Numbered from the stretch's first letter, positions 1 through 8,725 are shown. The stretch is DNA of 64,000 bases from Sandaracinaceae bacterium (GCA_016706685.1 JADJJE010000003.1:372001-436000), one strand, 5' to 3'. The notes: generated by a model not told the origin, from the letters alone. Made by a program: numbers and translations.

Positions 1-15
1 ATGCGCGGGACGCGC

Positions 16-21
16 TAGTCT
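16..21 (+). promoter_or_regulatory. TANNNT -10-like hexamer (TAGTCT) before the first gene
   Basis: TAGTCT ends 6 nt before the GTG start at 28. There is no Shine-Dalgarno-like purine run between them. This spacing recurs upstream of many genes in the window and would place the transcript start at or next to the start codon. The window begins too close upstream to look for a -35 element. Confidence 0.4.
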
Positions 22-27
22 GGCGCC

Positions 28-393
28 GTGCAGCTGCTCACTCTGGCCCTAGGGGTCGTTGTCTTGGTCGCGGTCTTCGCGGTGCCCTGGTGGGTGCTCG
101 GGAGGGCGCGTCGCGCGTCCTCGACGCCGCGCCCTCCGCTTCAGCGCTTGGCCCTCGGCCTTGCCGTGACTGGCGTGGTGATCACCACCGCAGCGCCCGT
201 GGTCACCGTAGTCCTGCTCGTCGGCAGCTTCAGCGCCGTGGCGGACGCAGACTCGAGCGCCAAAGCGACGCAGCTTGCGCGCGGCATCTCGACCGCGATG
301 AACTGCGGTGCGTTCGCCATGCTGGGGGGCTGCGTGATCGCGGTGCTAGCGGGGTCGATCCTGCTATGGCAGCGGCGCGCTACGCCCGGCTGA
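28..393 (+). CDS. Short MotA/TolQ/ExbB-like membrane protein
   Basis: A 121-residue membrane protein starting at GTG. A hydrophobic segment lies at residues 2-25, a second at about 42-68 and a third at about 92-115. The stretch from about residue 76 (DSSAKATQLARGISTAMNCG) resembles the C-terminal helix of MotA/TolQ/ExbB proton-channel subunits, where a phrase like GISEALNxTAFGL precedes the last membrane helix. The usual N-terminal helix and long cytoplasmic loop are missing, so it is about half the normal length. No ExbD/MotB partner is adjacent. It converges on the minus-strand gene ending at 435. The family assignment rests on one motif and is tentative. Confidence 0.6.
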   Translation: MQLLTLALGVVVLVAVFAVPWWVLGRARRASSTPRPPLQRLALGLAVTGVVITTAAPVVTVVLLVGSFSAVADADSSAKATQLARGISTAMNCGAFAMLGGCVIAVLAGSILLWQRRATPG

Positions 394-394
394 G

Positions 395-437
395 TGAGCC
401 GCTGCGCGCCGCAGGTCGCCAGCCCGTGAGCGGCTCA
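395..437. terminator. Hairpin between convergent genes
   Basis: TGAGCCGC (395-402) and GCGGCTCA (430-437) form perfect 8-bp arms around a 27-nt loop. They lie between the stop at 393 and the convergent gene whose stop is at 435-437. There is no T-tract, so if it terminates transcription it would be an atypical, possibly bidirectional, hairpin. Confidence 0.35.
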
Positions 438-1007
438 GAGGCCGTACTCGACGCTGACCGCCACGCGGTACTGCACCTCCACCAGCACCGGGTGGCGCAG
501 CACGGGCGCCTCCACCACCAGGCTCAGCAGGTCGAGCTGCACCGTGGCGCGACGCAGCACGGGGTAGCGCAGGCTGGTGGGCCGGATGGCCAGGTAGAGA
601 CCCGTGGCGCCCCGATCATCCAGCACCTGATCCTGCAGGAGGATGGAGACCCCCACGGCGACGGACGCGCTGACCCGGCCGCGTGCGAAGAGCAGCTCGC
701 TGCCCACCGCGAGGTTGAGCACCCCGGTGGTGTAGTCCACGTCCAGCTCGCTGACGATCCAGTGGTCGCGGTCCACCAGCCCGAACACGCCGTAGCGGCC
801 CCAGCGGCGCCCGGCACGGACGCCGTAGCCGAAGCGCGGCAAGACGGTGGAGCGGTCCTGCAGGTCGCCGAAGAACGAGCCGTGCAGCTCGGCGCCCAGC
901 CACACGTCGCGCCTCTCAGCGCCGCTCGGGTTGGGATCGGCCTGCGCGGCCGCGGAACACGGAGCCAACAGGACCAGCGCCGCCAGCGCGAGGGCGCGGC
1001 GCGTCAT
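435..1007 (-). CDS. Exported barrel-like protein, paralogue of the gene at 2134-2781
   Basis: A 190-residue protein with a signal peptide (MTRRALALAALVLLAPCSAAA, then AQADP). The rest has alternating polar and hydrophobic residues, as in small outer-membrane beta-barrels, and ends in an aromatic-containing strand (VSVEYGL). Its second half aligns by eye with the 215-residue protein two genes upstream: SILLQDQVLDDRGATGLYL against SVLLRDNVVDNAGAVGVFI, and both end with a YRxxxxxEYG/EFG strand. The ATG overlaps the upstream stop by 4 nt, so it is translationally coupled as the last gene of the operon. The family is not recognised and no function is assigned. Confidence 0.75.
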   Translation of the reverse strand: MTRRALALAALVLLAPCSAAAQADPNPSGAERRDVWLGAELHGSFFGDLQDRSTVLPRFGYGVRAGRRWGRYGVFGLVDRDHWIVSELDVDYTTGVLNLAVGSELLFARGRVSASVAVGVSILLQDQVLDDRGATGLYLAIRPTSLRYPVLRRATVQLDLLSLVVEAPVLRHPVLVEVQYRVAVSVEYGL

Positions 1008-2137
1008 ACGGCCTCCGAGAGCAAGCTGCGCCGAGCACGGCGGCGCATGACCCCCACGACTGCCACGACCACCAGCGGGACGAGCGGCGCAGCAGGCACG
1101 TGCGAGCGCCGCGGCGCAGGCCCCACCGTGCACGACAGCACCGGCGTGGTGGGCGAGCGGCGCGCCAGCTCGAGCCAGGGCGAGTCGCAGTAGTCGTTGC
1201 TCTGTGTGCACGCGGTGTAGTCGCCGAGCGCCGCCGGGTCGGTGAGCGTGAGCCAGCGCGCAAGCACCTCGTCGAGCGCGGCGCGCGCAGGCGGGACGCC
1301 CTGCTCGGGCACGCGCAGAAAGGGCTCGAAGACCAGCAGCAGGTCGCTGCTGGCGTCCACCGCGGCCGCGTAGCGATCGCGGTTCTCGCCCTCGCCATCG
1401 GGGCCACAGCGGTCGGTGGCCTCCGAGTGCGCCATGCCGTCGCGCTCCTCGTCGTGGCGCCCTGCGAGCGGCGCCTCGAAGTTCATGACGTGCACCACGC
1501 CACGCATGTCGGCCGTGCGCAGCGAGTGCGCGAAGCTGTCCTGGAGCGTGTGCAGCGCGCGCCCCAGGTGGTAGGCCGGCCCCCACACCTCCACCTCGAA
1601 CACGCCGTAGATGTCGAGGGTCACGTAGATCTCGTCCACCTCTGCCGCGCGGTCACCACCAGACAGCGTGGCCTCGTCCGCCACGTGCGTGAGGCTGGCC
1701 AGGATCTCGGCGCGACAGCCCCCGAGCGCGCTCGCGTTGCCCGCGTCGAAGTCGTCGGTGGCGGCGCGCAGGCAGTGCAGGTACTGCCCGCCAGGGTCGG
1801 CCTGCGCCGCACGCAGGGTCTGAGCGTTCGTGACGGAGTGGCCCTCGGTGTCGGGCGCCCGCGCCCCCATCACCACGCTGAAGAGGAAGAAGCGCGAGGC
1901 CCGGTCGAGCTCGCCGGCGTCACCCAGGTAGGCGTCGGCCACGCCCTCCCACTCTTCATCGGGGACGGCGCTGTCCGGAAAGCGCGGGAGCTGGTCCATG
2001 CTGCGCAGGAACGCGCTGGTGGCGATCTGCTCGTGGCAGCCCCGCGAGAACCCGGTGCGGATCTCGAACGCGCTGGCGTCGCCGGCCACCAGCGTGGCCA
2101 GCAGCCCGAGAGACAGCGCCCAGCCGCAGCGCCTCAT
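1004..2137 (-). CDS. Exported zinc-dependent phospholipase C-like protein
   Basis: A 377-residue exported protein. The signal peptide covers residues 1-23 (cleavage near ASA). The block YHLGRALHTLQDSFAHSL (about 189-206) carries H190, H196, D200 and H204 and resembles the His/Asp metal site of the zinc-dependent phospholipase C/P1-nuclease fold, where AxHxLxDxxxPxH is typical. Further histidines at 35, 100, 121 and 151 could complete the site. The C-terminus has a hydrophobic helix followed by an Arg-rich tail (about 345-372), like surface-sorting tails in this phylum, but without the usual Cys pair. It overlaps both neighbours by 4 nt. The enzyme class is inferred from the motif; the substrate is unknown. 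Confidence 0.7.
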   Translation of the reverse strand: MRRCGWALSLGLLATLVAGDASAFEIRTGFSRGCHEQIATSAFLRSMDQLPRFPDSAVPDEEWEGVADAYLGDAGELDRASRFFLFSVVMGARAPDTEGHSVTNAQTLRAAQADPGGQYLHCLRAATDDFDAGNASALGGCRAEILASLTHVADEATLSGGDRAAEVDEIYVTLDIYGVFEVEVWGPAYHLGRALHTLQDSFAHSLRTADMRGVVHVMNFEAPLAGRHDEERDGMAHSEATDRCGPDGEGENRDRYAAAVDASSDLLLVFEPFLRVPEQGVPPARAALDEVLARWLTLTDPAALGDYTACTQSNDYCDSPWLELARRSPTTPVLSCTVGPAPRRSHVPAAPLVPLVVVAVVGVMRRRARRSLLSEAV

Positions 2138-2781
2138 GGCGCACCTCCCACGCCGAACTCGATGGCCAGGACGGTGCGGTACTCGATCTGCACGAGCGGG
2201 ATGCGAGTGAGATCCGGCATGAGGAAGGTGAAGGTCAGCGGGTCGATCACCAGCATGCCTCCGCCCCGCAGCGGCACGCGCACGCCCGCCGGCCGGAAGT
2301 CGATGAACACCCCCACGGCGCCGGCGTTGTCCACCACGTTGTCGCGCAGCAGCACCGATGGGCCTGCGCTGAACGCGCCGCGCAGGTGGTCGTCGAAGTA
2401 GCGCACGTCGGCCCCGAGGCCCACGTTGAGCGCGCCCTGCAGCACCGAGTCGAAGGGGCGCCCCGCGTCTCCCTCGGCCACGATGGGCGCGAACCAGAAC
2501 GTGGTGTCGAGCTGCAGGAAGACACCCAGCTTCCGCGGCGATGCGCCCCGGAAACCGAGCTTGAGCTCCGCGCCGAAGGTCAGCCCCTGCCAGGAGCCGT
2601 CGATGACATCGCTCAGGAACGCGCTGTGCACCCCGCCGCTGAGCCACCACGGCGGCGTCGCCGGAGCGGACGGTTCCGCCGCGGACACCGGAGGCTCGTC
2701 CGCGTCGGCCAGGGCGACCGACGCGCCGAAGGTCGCCCACGCCAGGAGGGCATGAGCCACGACACGTCGGAGCCCCACCAC
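2134..2781 (-). CDS. Exported barrel-like protein, paralogue of the gene at 435-1007
   Basis: A 215-residue protein with an N-terminal signal peptide (hydrophobic run VVAHALLAWATFGASVALA). Its body of alternating strands looks like a small outer-membrane barrel. Its second half resembles the 190-residue protein two genes downstream, so the PLC-like gene sits between two diverged copies. GTG was chosen as start because it lies 2 nt after the previous stop, gives a clean signal peptide and fits an operon. The product may form or accompany a surface structure with the PLC-like protein; no specific function is recognised. Confidence 0.75.
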   Translation of the reverse strand: MVGLRRVVAHALLAWATFGASVALADADEPPVSAAEPSAPATPPWWLSGGVHSAFLSDVIDGSWQGLTFGAELKLGFRGASPRKLGVFLQLDTTFWFAPIVAEGDAGRPFDSVLQGALNVGLGADVRYFDDHLRGAFSAGPSVLLRDNVVDNAGAVGVFIDFRPAGVRVPLRGGGMLVIDPLTFTFLMPDLTRIPLVQIEYRTVLAIEFGVGGAP

Positions 2782-2783
2782 GC

Positions 2784-3836
2784 TCAGCGCCGCAGCCGGA
2801 ACCTGCGGCGGCGCACCAGCAGGCCGAGCGCCAGAAAGGCCATCAGCCCGAAGGGCGTCTGGCTGCTGCCGCGCACCGAGCAGCCGCAGCCGCCGTCGCC
2901 CTCGCTCCCGTTTCCGTCGATGAGCGTGACCGTGGCGCTGTCGCCGGCACCCACGTCGTAAGCCGACGCATCCGCCACGAGGCGCAGCACGATGACCTCG
3001 TCGATCTCGTCGAGGTCGTCGTCCACCGAGAGGATCTCGACCGTGGCCGAAGCGCTGCCGGCGGGGATGGTCACCTCTCCGGAGAGGGCCTCGTAGTCCG
3101 CGCCCGTGGCCGTCCCCACCACGGTGTAGACTACGTCGAGCGCGGCCGACGTGTCGCCGGTGCGCACCACCGTGATGGTGGCGGTGGTGTCTGGCCCGCG
3201 CTCGTAGAGCACTCCGTCGGTGACCTCGAAGCTCACGTTCGGCAGGTCCGGGACGCAGGGCAGGCGCAGCGTCCAGCCGCGCAGGACGCCCTGCTGGCCC
3301 TCGACGGCGTCACGCACCGTCAGGGTCCAGACACCGTTGCGGGCCTTGCCGTCGAACGCGGAGAGCGGGTTGAACGGGAGGAACTCGCCCGACATCGCCG
3401 GGATGGTGGTCTCGCACAGGTCGGTCGCCACCACACCGTCTTCGTCGTCGAACGTGACGCTGAGGTCGTCGTTCGGGCAGTTCAGGTCGATGGCGCCCAC
3501 GCCGGGACGGTACATGAGCGTGACGGCTGTTCCGTCCGGGTGGGTGAGGAGCAGCTCGAGGTCGCCCACGTACGGGTGGAGGATGTCGACGTCGAGGTCC
3601 ACGTCCACCACGGTGTCGCTCGGGTCGCAGGCGCCCGGCAGCACGATCAGGCTGCTGGTGGTGACGCCCGTCGTGGTGGGCACGCTGAAGCGGAACCACG
3701 CGTCGTTGATCGGCGTGGCGCAGTTGGTGCCGAGCGGGGCCTCGCACTCGTAGGTCTGCGCGCGCGTGAGCACGGGCAGCGAGAGCGGGAGGAGGAGCGC
3801 CGACCCGAGCGCGAGGTTCTTGAGGGCGCGATTCAT
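2784..3836 (-). CDS. Secreted protein with P-domain, Calx-beta domain and MYXO-CTERM-like tail
   Basis: A 350-residue exported protein. A signal peptide covers about residues 1-26. Residues about 60-195 look like a proprotein-convertase P/Homo B domain (VDVDLDVDILHPYVGDLELL, then GVWTLTVRDAVEGQQGVLRGWTL). Residues about 200-310 fit a Calx-beta domain (acidic DDDLDEIDEVIVLRLV segment). The end has GCGCS, then a membrane helix and RRRRFRLRR, the layout of the MYXO-CTERM sorting signal (Cys motif, helix, Arg cluster). No protease domain is attached, so the P-domain probably acts as a binding module. The start overlaps the upstream stop by 4 nt. The product is probably anchored at or released from the cell surface. 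Confidence 0.85.
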   Translation of the reverse strand: MNRALKNLALGSALLLPLSLPVLTRAQTYECEAPLGTNCATPINDAWFRFSVPTTTGVTTSSLIVLPGACDPSDTVVDVDLDVDILHPYVGDLELLLTHPDGTAVTLMYRPGVGAIDLNCPNDDLSVTFDDEDGVVATDLCETTIPAMSGEFLPFNPLSAFDGKARNGVWTLTVRDAVEGQQGVLRGWTLRLPCVPDLPNVSFEVTDGVLYERGPDTTATITVVRTGDTSAALDVVYTVVGTATGADYEALSGEVTIPAGSASATVEILSVDDDLDEIDEVIVLRLVADASAYDVGAGDSATVTLIDGNGSEGDGGCGCSVRGSSQTPFGLMAFLALGLLVRRRRFRLRR

Positions 3837-6193
3837 GGCTGACCTGCCAGCTGGAGGGGGAAACCTTGGGAGAAGACCGGGTCGGAGCTACCGGCCACGC
3901 GATGGACCGCGCCGATGAAGCCCATGTGGGCGCCGGGAACGGGCGAGGCCGGAGCATCGGCTTCGACGAAGTCGAGGTCGATCTCGAGCGAGCCGCTCGC
4001 ATAGGGAGTCACGATGCCGCCCGCGCCTACGGGCACACGCCCCGCCACGAAGCCGGGGACGAAGCCGGCGACCGCGGTGCTGTTCTGCGAGACGTCGTAG
4101 GCCGTGAGCGAAGCCACCCCGCCGGCGAACGACCCCGGCACCGCGTTGCACGCGTAGGGAGTGGCCGTGCGATGCACGGGACGGAAGACGATCAGCTCCG
4201 TGGTGCCGGTGGCCGCGCTGTTGAGGAACGGCACGCGCCACTTGTTGGGCAGCGCTTCGCGGCGCGACGAGCCCGAGATGGGCCAGCCGCCGAGCCAACC
4301 ATAGAACGTCATGTCGCCCGCGCTGAGCAGTGGGCTGACCTCGTGCAGCGCGATCAGCGGGCCGCCGTAGGAGAAGTCATCGTTGCGGTTGCGCACCTCG
4401 AAGGACCCCGAGAAGTTGTCGCGGTTCCCGAGGGCGCTAGACGCGATATCGTTCTCGGATACCGGGTGGTCGAGACACTGCGTCAGGTCGTCGATGACGA
4501 TGTAGCCGCGAGCCACGCCGTCGCCCAGGGCGCGACCGCCGCAGCTGCCGCCCCACTCGTCCGTGGGCTGGCCCGTGTGGGCGGCGCGCAGGAAGGCGAC
4601 GGCGTCCGCATCCAAGACCGGCGCGGGCAGGCTCCCGTAGCAACTGGCGAAGTTGATGTCCTGGGAGATGGGACCCTGCGGCGTGATGGTATCCTGTGGG
4701 TCCTGTCCGTCGCTCGCCGAGCGGCTGTCTAGGCCTCCCAAGAAGAGCATGCGCAGGTCGACCACCGCCATGTCGTAGCCCGTGAGGTACACGTTGAACG
4801 TCCGCGTGGGCACGCCACGGTCGGTGAAGAGCGTCACCAGCGCCAGCCCGGCGCTCGCCGTGTTGTTCACGATGGAGAACTGGGTCTGGGCCTCGTTCTG
4901 CTCGTCGAGCGAGACCTCGAAGTACGGCAGGACGAGTGAGGCTGCCGCCCGTGGGTCCAGCATGGCGATGGGCCGCACGTTGCCCCCCATGAAGTAGTCC
5001 GACGTGGGCTGGGGGTTGCCGGCCACCGTGGGGTCGAAGCCGTCGTCGATGGGGGTGCCGAAGGACAGCGTGCCGTGCGTGGGCGCGCCGACCGCGTCCG
5101 GATAGCGCGCGCTCAGCACCACCGACTGCCCGAGGCCCATGGCGCTGGCCGGGTCGGCCGCAGCCGGGAAGTTGGTGTGCAGGGTGAACATGCCGCTGCG
5201 GTAGGGCATGGGCAGCCCGTTGGCGCCGCCCACCGGGTGGCGTCCCGCCGCGAAGACGAACGGCGTGGTCCCGCCCGTCCCGTACTGGGTGAAGGCCTCG
5301 GCCTCACTGAAGAAGTTGAGCGAGCCCTCCTCGAGGTCGAGCGCGCTCTGTGCCGCCGCGCTGCAGCCCACAGCCGCCGGGTCGGTCTCGGTGCGCTTGG
5401 TCTCGCGCCACACGATGACGTCCGAGCGCGTGGCGGCGGCCTCCACGCTCCACTGCGTAGGCAGCCGCTCACGAGCGTCCGCGCCGTTGTAGCCGACCAA
5501 GGCGCCATAGAACGTAGCCTCGTCCACGCGCGGGTCGGTGGTGCTGGCCTCGATGTGCACGGCCTGCTCGGCGTAGGCCGGACGGTCCGCGCCCTGCGTC
5601 ATGACGAAGTGACCGAGCAACGTGTTCGCGGTGGCGAGCTGGGTGCCCCAGTAGGTGCCGCTGGTGACCTGCGTGGTGCTGCACGCCGTGACCGTGTCGA
5701 CGGTGACGTAGCCGCGCGCGATCGCGTCGCCATGGTCGGCGCCCGGGCAGCCCAGGTTGGTGTTGGCCACGCTCGGAATGTGCTGACCGGTGAGCGCCGC
5801 CGCGAGGTCGGCCGTGACGCTGGACCCCAGCGTGTTGAGCGGGAAGCTGCAACCCGGGACGCCCGCGCCCGCCGCGCTGGTGGGACGCTGCCCCATGAGC
5901 AGCGCGCGCATGCCGATGGTCTGCTGGGCGTGCGCGGTGAGGTAGAGGTCGAAGTCGTGGACGGGCACGCCACGGTCGGACCACACCACCACGTGCGCGA
6001 GCTGCGGCGCGGACGACGTGTTCTCGATGGTGAGCAGCGTGTCGCGCGTGGTGCCCGCGGTGTCGGCTTCGAAGTAGGGGAAGAGGAGCGTGGCGGACGG
6101 AACGGGGTCCATCGCCCCGATCTCGGCGGAGGCGGTCGATGTCCACGCGCTGCCCAGAAGGGCCAGCGTGAGCACGAGAGGGTTGGGTCTCAT
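3833..6193 (-). CDS. Large secreted protein with an internal two-fold repeat
   Basis: A 786-residue exported protein with a signal peptide ending near TASA. It consists of two related halves of roughly 380-390 residues. Matching pairs include LLFPYFEADTAG against LVLPYFEVSLDE, DRGVPVHDFDLYLT against DRGVPTRTFNVYLT, ATFYGALVGY against MTFYGWLGGW, and RLPTQWSVEA against ALPNKWRVPF. This indicates a tandem duplication. The ATG at 6193 is preferred over a TTG nine bases earlier because it gives a normal signal peptide and follows TACGTT by 7 nt. It is coupled to the P-domain gene downstream by a 4-nt overlap. I do not recognise the family; a structural surface role is a guess. Confidence 0.8.
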   Translation of the reverse strand: MRPNPLVLTLALLGSAWTSTASAEIGAMDPVPSATLLFPYFEADTAGTTRDTLLTIENTSSAPQLAHVVVWSDRGVPVHDFDLYLTAHAQQTIGMRALLMGQRPTSAAGAGVPGCSFPLNTLGSSVTADLAAALTGQHIPSVANTNLGCPGADHGDAIARGYVTVDTVTACSTTQVTSGTYWGTQLATANTLLGHFVMTQGADRPAYAEQAVHIEASTTDPRVDEATFYGALVGYNGADARERLPTQWSVEAAATRSDVIVWRETKRTETDPAAVGCSAAAQSALDLEEGSLNFFSEAEAFTQYGTGGTTPFVFAAGRHPVGGANGLPMPYRSGMFTLHTNFPAAADPASAMGLGQSVVLSARYPDAVGAPTHGTLSFGTPIDDGFDPTVAGNPQPTSDYFMGGNVRPIAMLDPRAAASLVLPYFEVSLDEQNEAQTQFSIVNNTASAGLALVTLFTDRGVPTRTFNVYLTGYDMAVVDLRMLFLGGLDSRSASDGQDPQDTITPQGPISQDINFASCYGSLPAPVLDADAVAFLRAAHTGQPTDEWGGSCGGRALGDGVARGYIVIDDLTQCLDHPVSENDIASSALGNRDNFSGSFEVRNRNDDFSYGGPLIALHEVSPLLSAGDMTFYGWLGGWPISGSSRREALPNKWRVPFLNSAATGTTELIVFRPVHRTATPYACNAVPGSFAGGVASLTAYDVSQNSTAVAGFVPGFVAGRVPVGAGGIVTPYASGSLEIDLDFVEADAPASPVPGAHMGFIGAVHRVAGSSDPVFSQGFPLQLAGQP

Positions 6194-6200
6194 GCCAGGC

Positions 6201-6206
6201 AACGTA
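6201..6206 (-). promoter_or_regulatory. TANNNT -10-like hexamer (TACGTT) before the duplicated surface protein
   Basis: On the minus strand TACGTT is followed by 7 nt and the ATG at 6193. No Shine-Dalgarno sequence is present. It would be a promoter for the five-gene exported-protein block, although read-through from the gene ending at 6253 is also possible. Confidence 0.4.
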
Positions 6207-6252
6207 CGCCCATTCAGCGGTCATGGCCCGGCGAAAAAACGTGTGATCCCGG

Positions 6253-7596
6253 TCAATTGCGCTGAGGGCGGAACAACTCGATGCCGCCCGCCGACGGGCA
6301 TGCGTCGTCATCCCCCGCGTACGACACAAGGAGCTCGTCGCCGGGCTGCCCATCCACATTGGCGAAGACCACCCCAAAGGGGGTACAGCCCGCCAGCCGG
6401 GCCTCGGGCTCTTGCACCGCGTCGGCAGTGAGCTCTGCGCCTCGGCTGGTGAAGACGTGCAGCGTCCCATCCTCCTCGCCCGCGACCACCTCGAGCGCGC
6501 CATCTCCGTCCAGGTCCCCGGAGCCGATGACCGTGATGGCCATGAGCGGGCGGCCCGTGAACAGCCGGGTGGCCGTGGCGCTGCCGGGCAGGACGCACTC
6601 GAGCACGCCCTCGAGCCCCTCGGCGCCGGGCATCAGCCCGCCCACCAGGACACGCATCCCGTCCGCATGCGGGGCCAGCGCCACGGCGCGCACCACCCGG
6701 TCGCTCGTCAGGCCGGGCAGCGTGCCGAGCGCCAAGCCGGCTTCGGTGGTGCGATACAGCACGTTGGCGCTGCCGACGGTGTTGGCGGCGGCCACGATCT
6801 CGAGCCCCGGGGATACGGGATCCACGTCGGCGATGGCGAGCGAGTCGCCGTGACCCGCGAGGTCGGTCACGGGCCAGAGCGGCTCGAAGCCGCCCACCAC
6901 GCCCAGGAGTACGAGCATGCCGCGGGGGCGTCGCGCCGGGTCGGTGCTGCGCTCGAAGGGACGCGGGCCGTCGCTCTCGGCGATCACGTCCATGCGGCCA
7001 TCGGCGTTCCAGTCCACCGCCTCGATGGCGCGCGAAGAGAAGGCTCCGATGATGGAGGGCTGCACCACGCCGAGCGGGGGCCCGTAGACCTCGAAGACGT
7101 CCGCGCGGCGCACCAGCACCACCAGCCCGGTGAGGTGCACCGCCAGCGCGAGGTCTTTCACGCCGTCTCCATCAAAGTCTGCCACGGCCACGTCGCCGTA
7201 GTCGTAGGGCAGCGCAGGGAAGGTGAAGCGGGTGGTCTGCTCGAAGCGGCCGTGCCCGTCGCCGAGGAAGATCTGGGGCACTTGCGAGGGCGATTTGCGT
7301 GCCGGTCCGTGCACCACGTCCAGGTGGCCGTCACCGTCGAAGTCGACGACGGCGAAGCCATGACGCCACTGGCCAGCGCGCGGCAGGCCGCTGTCCACGC
7401 GCTCGAGGGTGAAGCGCGCAGCCGCGGGGGCTGTGGGCTCGGGCGTGACCGACACGCTGGCGGGGTCTGCGGGCGGCGTGGTCGACCGGCGCGAGAGTAG
7501 GGCGCCAGCGCCCACCAACAGCAGCACACCCACCACGCCCGTCAAGAGAGTGCGCGCCGTGACGCGACGGGGGCTCGAGGGGGTGTTGTCGGTCAT
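6253..7596 (-). CDS. Membrane-anchored FG-GAP/VCBS repeat protein
   Basis: A 447-residue protein. A membrane anchor (residues about 15-34) follows a short basic N-terminus, then a Pro/Thr-rich linker. The rest has FG-GAP/VCBS repeats marked by calcium-loop sequences: VVDFDGDGHLDVV, VADFDGDGVKDLA, AVDWNADGRMDVI and SGDLDGDGALEVV. Such repeats form a beta-propeller exposed on the outer side of the membrane and usually mediate adhesion or ligand binding. The start ATG at 7596 is the only one that keeps the anchor. It lies 60 nt upstream of the duplicated surface protein gene and may be co-transcribed with it. Confidence 0.85.
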   Translation of the reverse strand: MTDNTPSSPRRVTARTLLTGVVGVLLLVGAGALLSRRSTTPPADPASVSVTPEPTAPAAARFTLERVDSGLPRAGQWRHGFAVVDFDGDGHLDVVHGPARKSPSQVPQIFLGDGHGRFEQTTRFTFPALPYDYGDVAVADFDGDGVKDLALAVHLTGLVVLVRRADVFEVYGPPLGVVQPSIIGAFSSRAIEAVDWNADGRMDVIAESDGPRPFERSTDPARRPRGMLVLLGVVGGFEPLWPVTDLAGHGDSLAIADVDPVSPGLEIVAAANTVGSANVLYRTTEAGLALGTLPGLTSDRVVRAVALAPHADGMRVLVGGLMPGAEGLEGVLECVLPGSATATRLFTGRPLMAITVIGSGDLDGDGALEVVAGEEDGTLHVFTSRGAELTADAVQEPEARLAGCTPFGVVFANVDGQPGDELLVSYAGDDDACPSAGGIELFRPQRN

Positions 7597-7648
7597 GCGG
7601 GGCCGAACCTTGGCACGCGCGCCGAGGGGAGCCAGGCGTCACGAGCGT

Positions 7649-8011
7649 TCACCCCGCGGCGGGCAGCTGGTCGCGCAGCACCCCCAAGAAGAACGCGTCG
7701 CCACGGAACTCGCTCATCTTGCCGATGCGCTTGCCGTCTCGGTACAGGAAGAACTGCGGGATGCCGTAGAGCCCGAAGCGCGTGGCCAGGCTGTCGTGCT
7801 CGTAGGCGTTCACCTTCACGAGGCGCGCCGGAACGTCGCCCAGCTGCTCGAGGACAGCGGGCAGGCGCGAGGCGAAGAACTCGCAGTTGGGACACTGCGG
7901 GCCCCAGAAGTAGACCACCACCAGCTCGTCGCGCGGCGTGAGGACCAGGCCGTCGAAGGTCTCGGGGGTGGCGTGGTGCACCGGGATCATGGGAACCGAG
8001 TAGCAGGCCAT
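7649..8011 (-). CDS. Thioredoxin-family protein
   Basis: A 120-residue protein with the thioredoxin fold. The active site is CPNC (about residues 40-43, in GPQCPNCEFF), and the cis-proline loop is GIPQFF (about 85-90). The fold runs from ELVVVYFWG to the C-terminal helix, close to the usual thioredoxin length. The CPNC dipeptide differs from the classic CGPC, so its redox potential and partner may differ. There is no signal peptide, so it probably acts in the cytoplasm. An alternative ATG seven codons in would remove MACYSVP without affecting the fold. It lies between unrelated minus-strand units. Confidence 0.88.
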   Translation of the reverse strand: MACYSVPMIPVHHATPETFDGLVLTPRDELVVVYFWGPQCPNCEFFASRLPAVLEQLGDVPARLVKVNAYEHDSLATRFGLYGIPQFFLYRDGKRIGKMSEFRGDAFFLGVLRDQLPAAG

Positions 8012-8035
8012 CGAGGCAGTCGCCCGCCATGTCCT

Positions 8036-8725
8036 TCAATCCGTGCGGTTGACGACCGGGGCGAGGCACCCGTCCTCCATCCACAGCCGCCTGGTGCCGA
8101 ACACGCGCAGCCTCGGGTCGTGCGTGGCGATCACGACACCCACGCCCTTCGTGTGCGCCATCTGCGCGAGCGCCTCACCCACGGCGCGTCCGGAAGCACT
8201 GTCGAGGCTCGCGGTGGGCTCGTCCGCGAGCACGAGCGCTGGCCCGTGCACGAGCGCTCTCGCGACGGCCACGCGTTGCTCTTCACCCCCCGAGAGCGCG
8301 TGGGGTCTCCGATGGGCGAGGTGTGGGATGCCTAGCTCTTCGAAGAGAGCGTCGGTCGCAGCCAGCGCCGCGGCCCGCTCACGCCCCGCGATCAGCGCCC
8401 CGAGCAAGACGTTGTCGCGCGCCGAGAGCGCGCTGAGTAGGTTCGGATGCTGGAACACGAAGCCGACAGCGCGCGCTCGATGCGCCCGCCTGCGCGACGC
8501 GGAGAGCGTGACGACACGTTCTCCCGCGAGCAGGACGTCACCCTGATCCGGAGACAGGAGCCCCGCAGAGACCGTGAGCAACGTGGTCTTGCCGGACCCG
8601 CTCGGTCCTTCGACGAGCACCACTTCGCCGGGTCGAACGACGAGGTCTACGCCCGAGAGGGCCTGAACCGCATGCTCGCCGGTACCGCGGGCGCGGCTGA
8701 CACGATGAAGCTCGAGAATGCTCAT
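8036..8725 (-). CDS. ABC exporter ATPase, LolD/MacB type
   Basis: A 229-residue ATPase. It has Walker A GPSGSGKTT (about 40-48), a Q-loop (FVFQHPN), signature LSGGEEQRVAVARAL, Walker B ALVLADEPT, D-loop SLD and the switch histidine in IATHDP. Length and sequence fit the MacB/LolD/DevA exporter subfamily, which drives substrates from the inner membrane outward. The start ATG at 8725 overlaps the stop of the permease gene by 4 nt. It is the third gene of a unit with an acetyltransferase and an FtsX-type permease. The substrate is unknown. Confidence 0.93.
   Translation of the reverse strand: MSILELHRVSRARGTGEHAVQALSGVDLVVRPGEVVLVEGPSGSGKTTLLTVSAGLLSPDQGDVLLAGERVVTLSASRRRAHRARAVGFVFQHPNLLSALSARDNVLLGALIAGRERAAALAATDALFEELGIPHLAHRRPHALSGGEEQRVAVARALVHGPALVLADEPTASLDSASGRAVGEALAQMAHTKGVGVVIATHDPRLRVFGTRRLWMEDGCLAPVVNRTD

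Noticed and set aside
7611..7625. TTGGCACG, as in a sigma54 -24 element
   Set aside because: The expected TTGC of the -12 element is absent at the required distance, and the orientation points away from a gene start.
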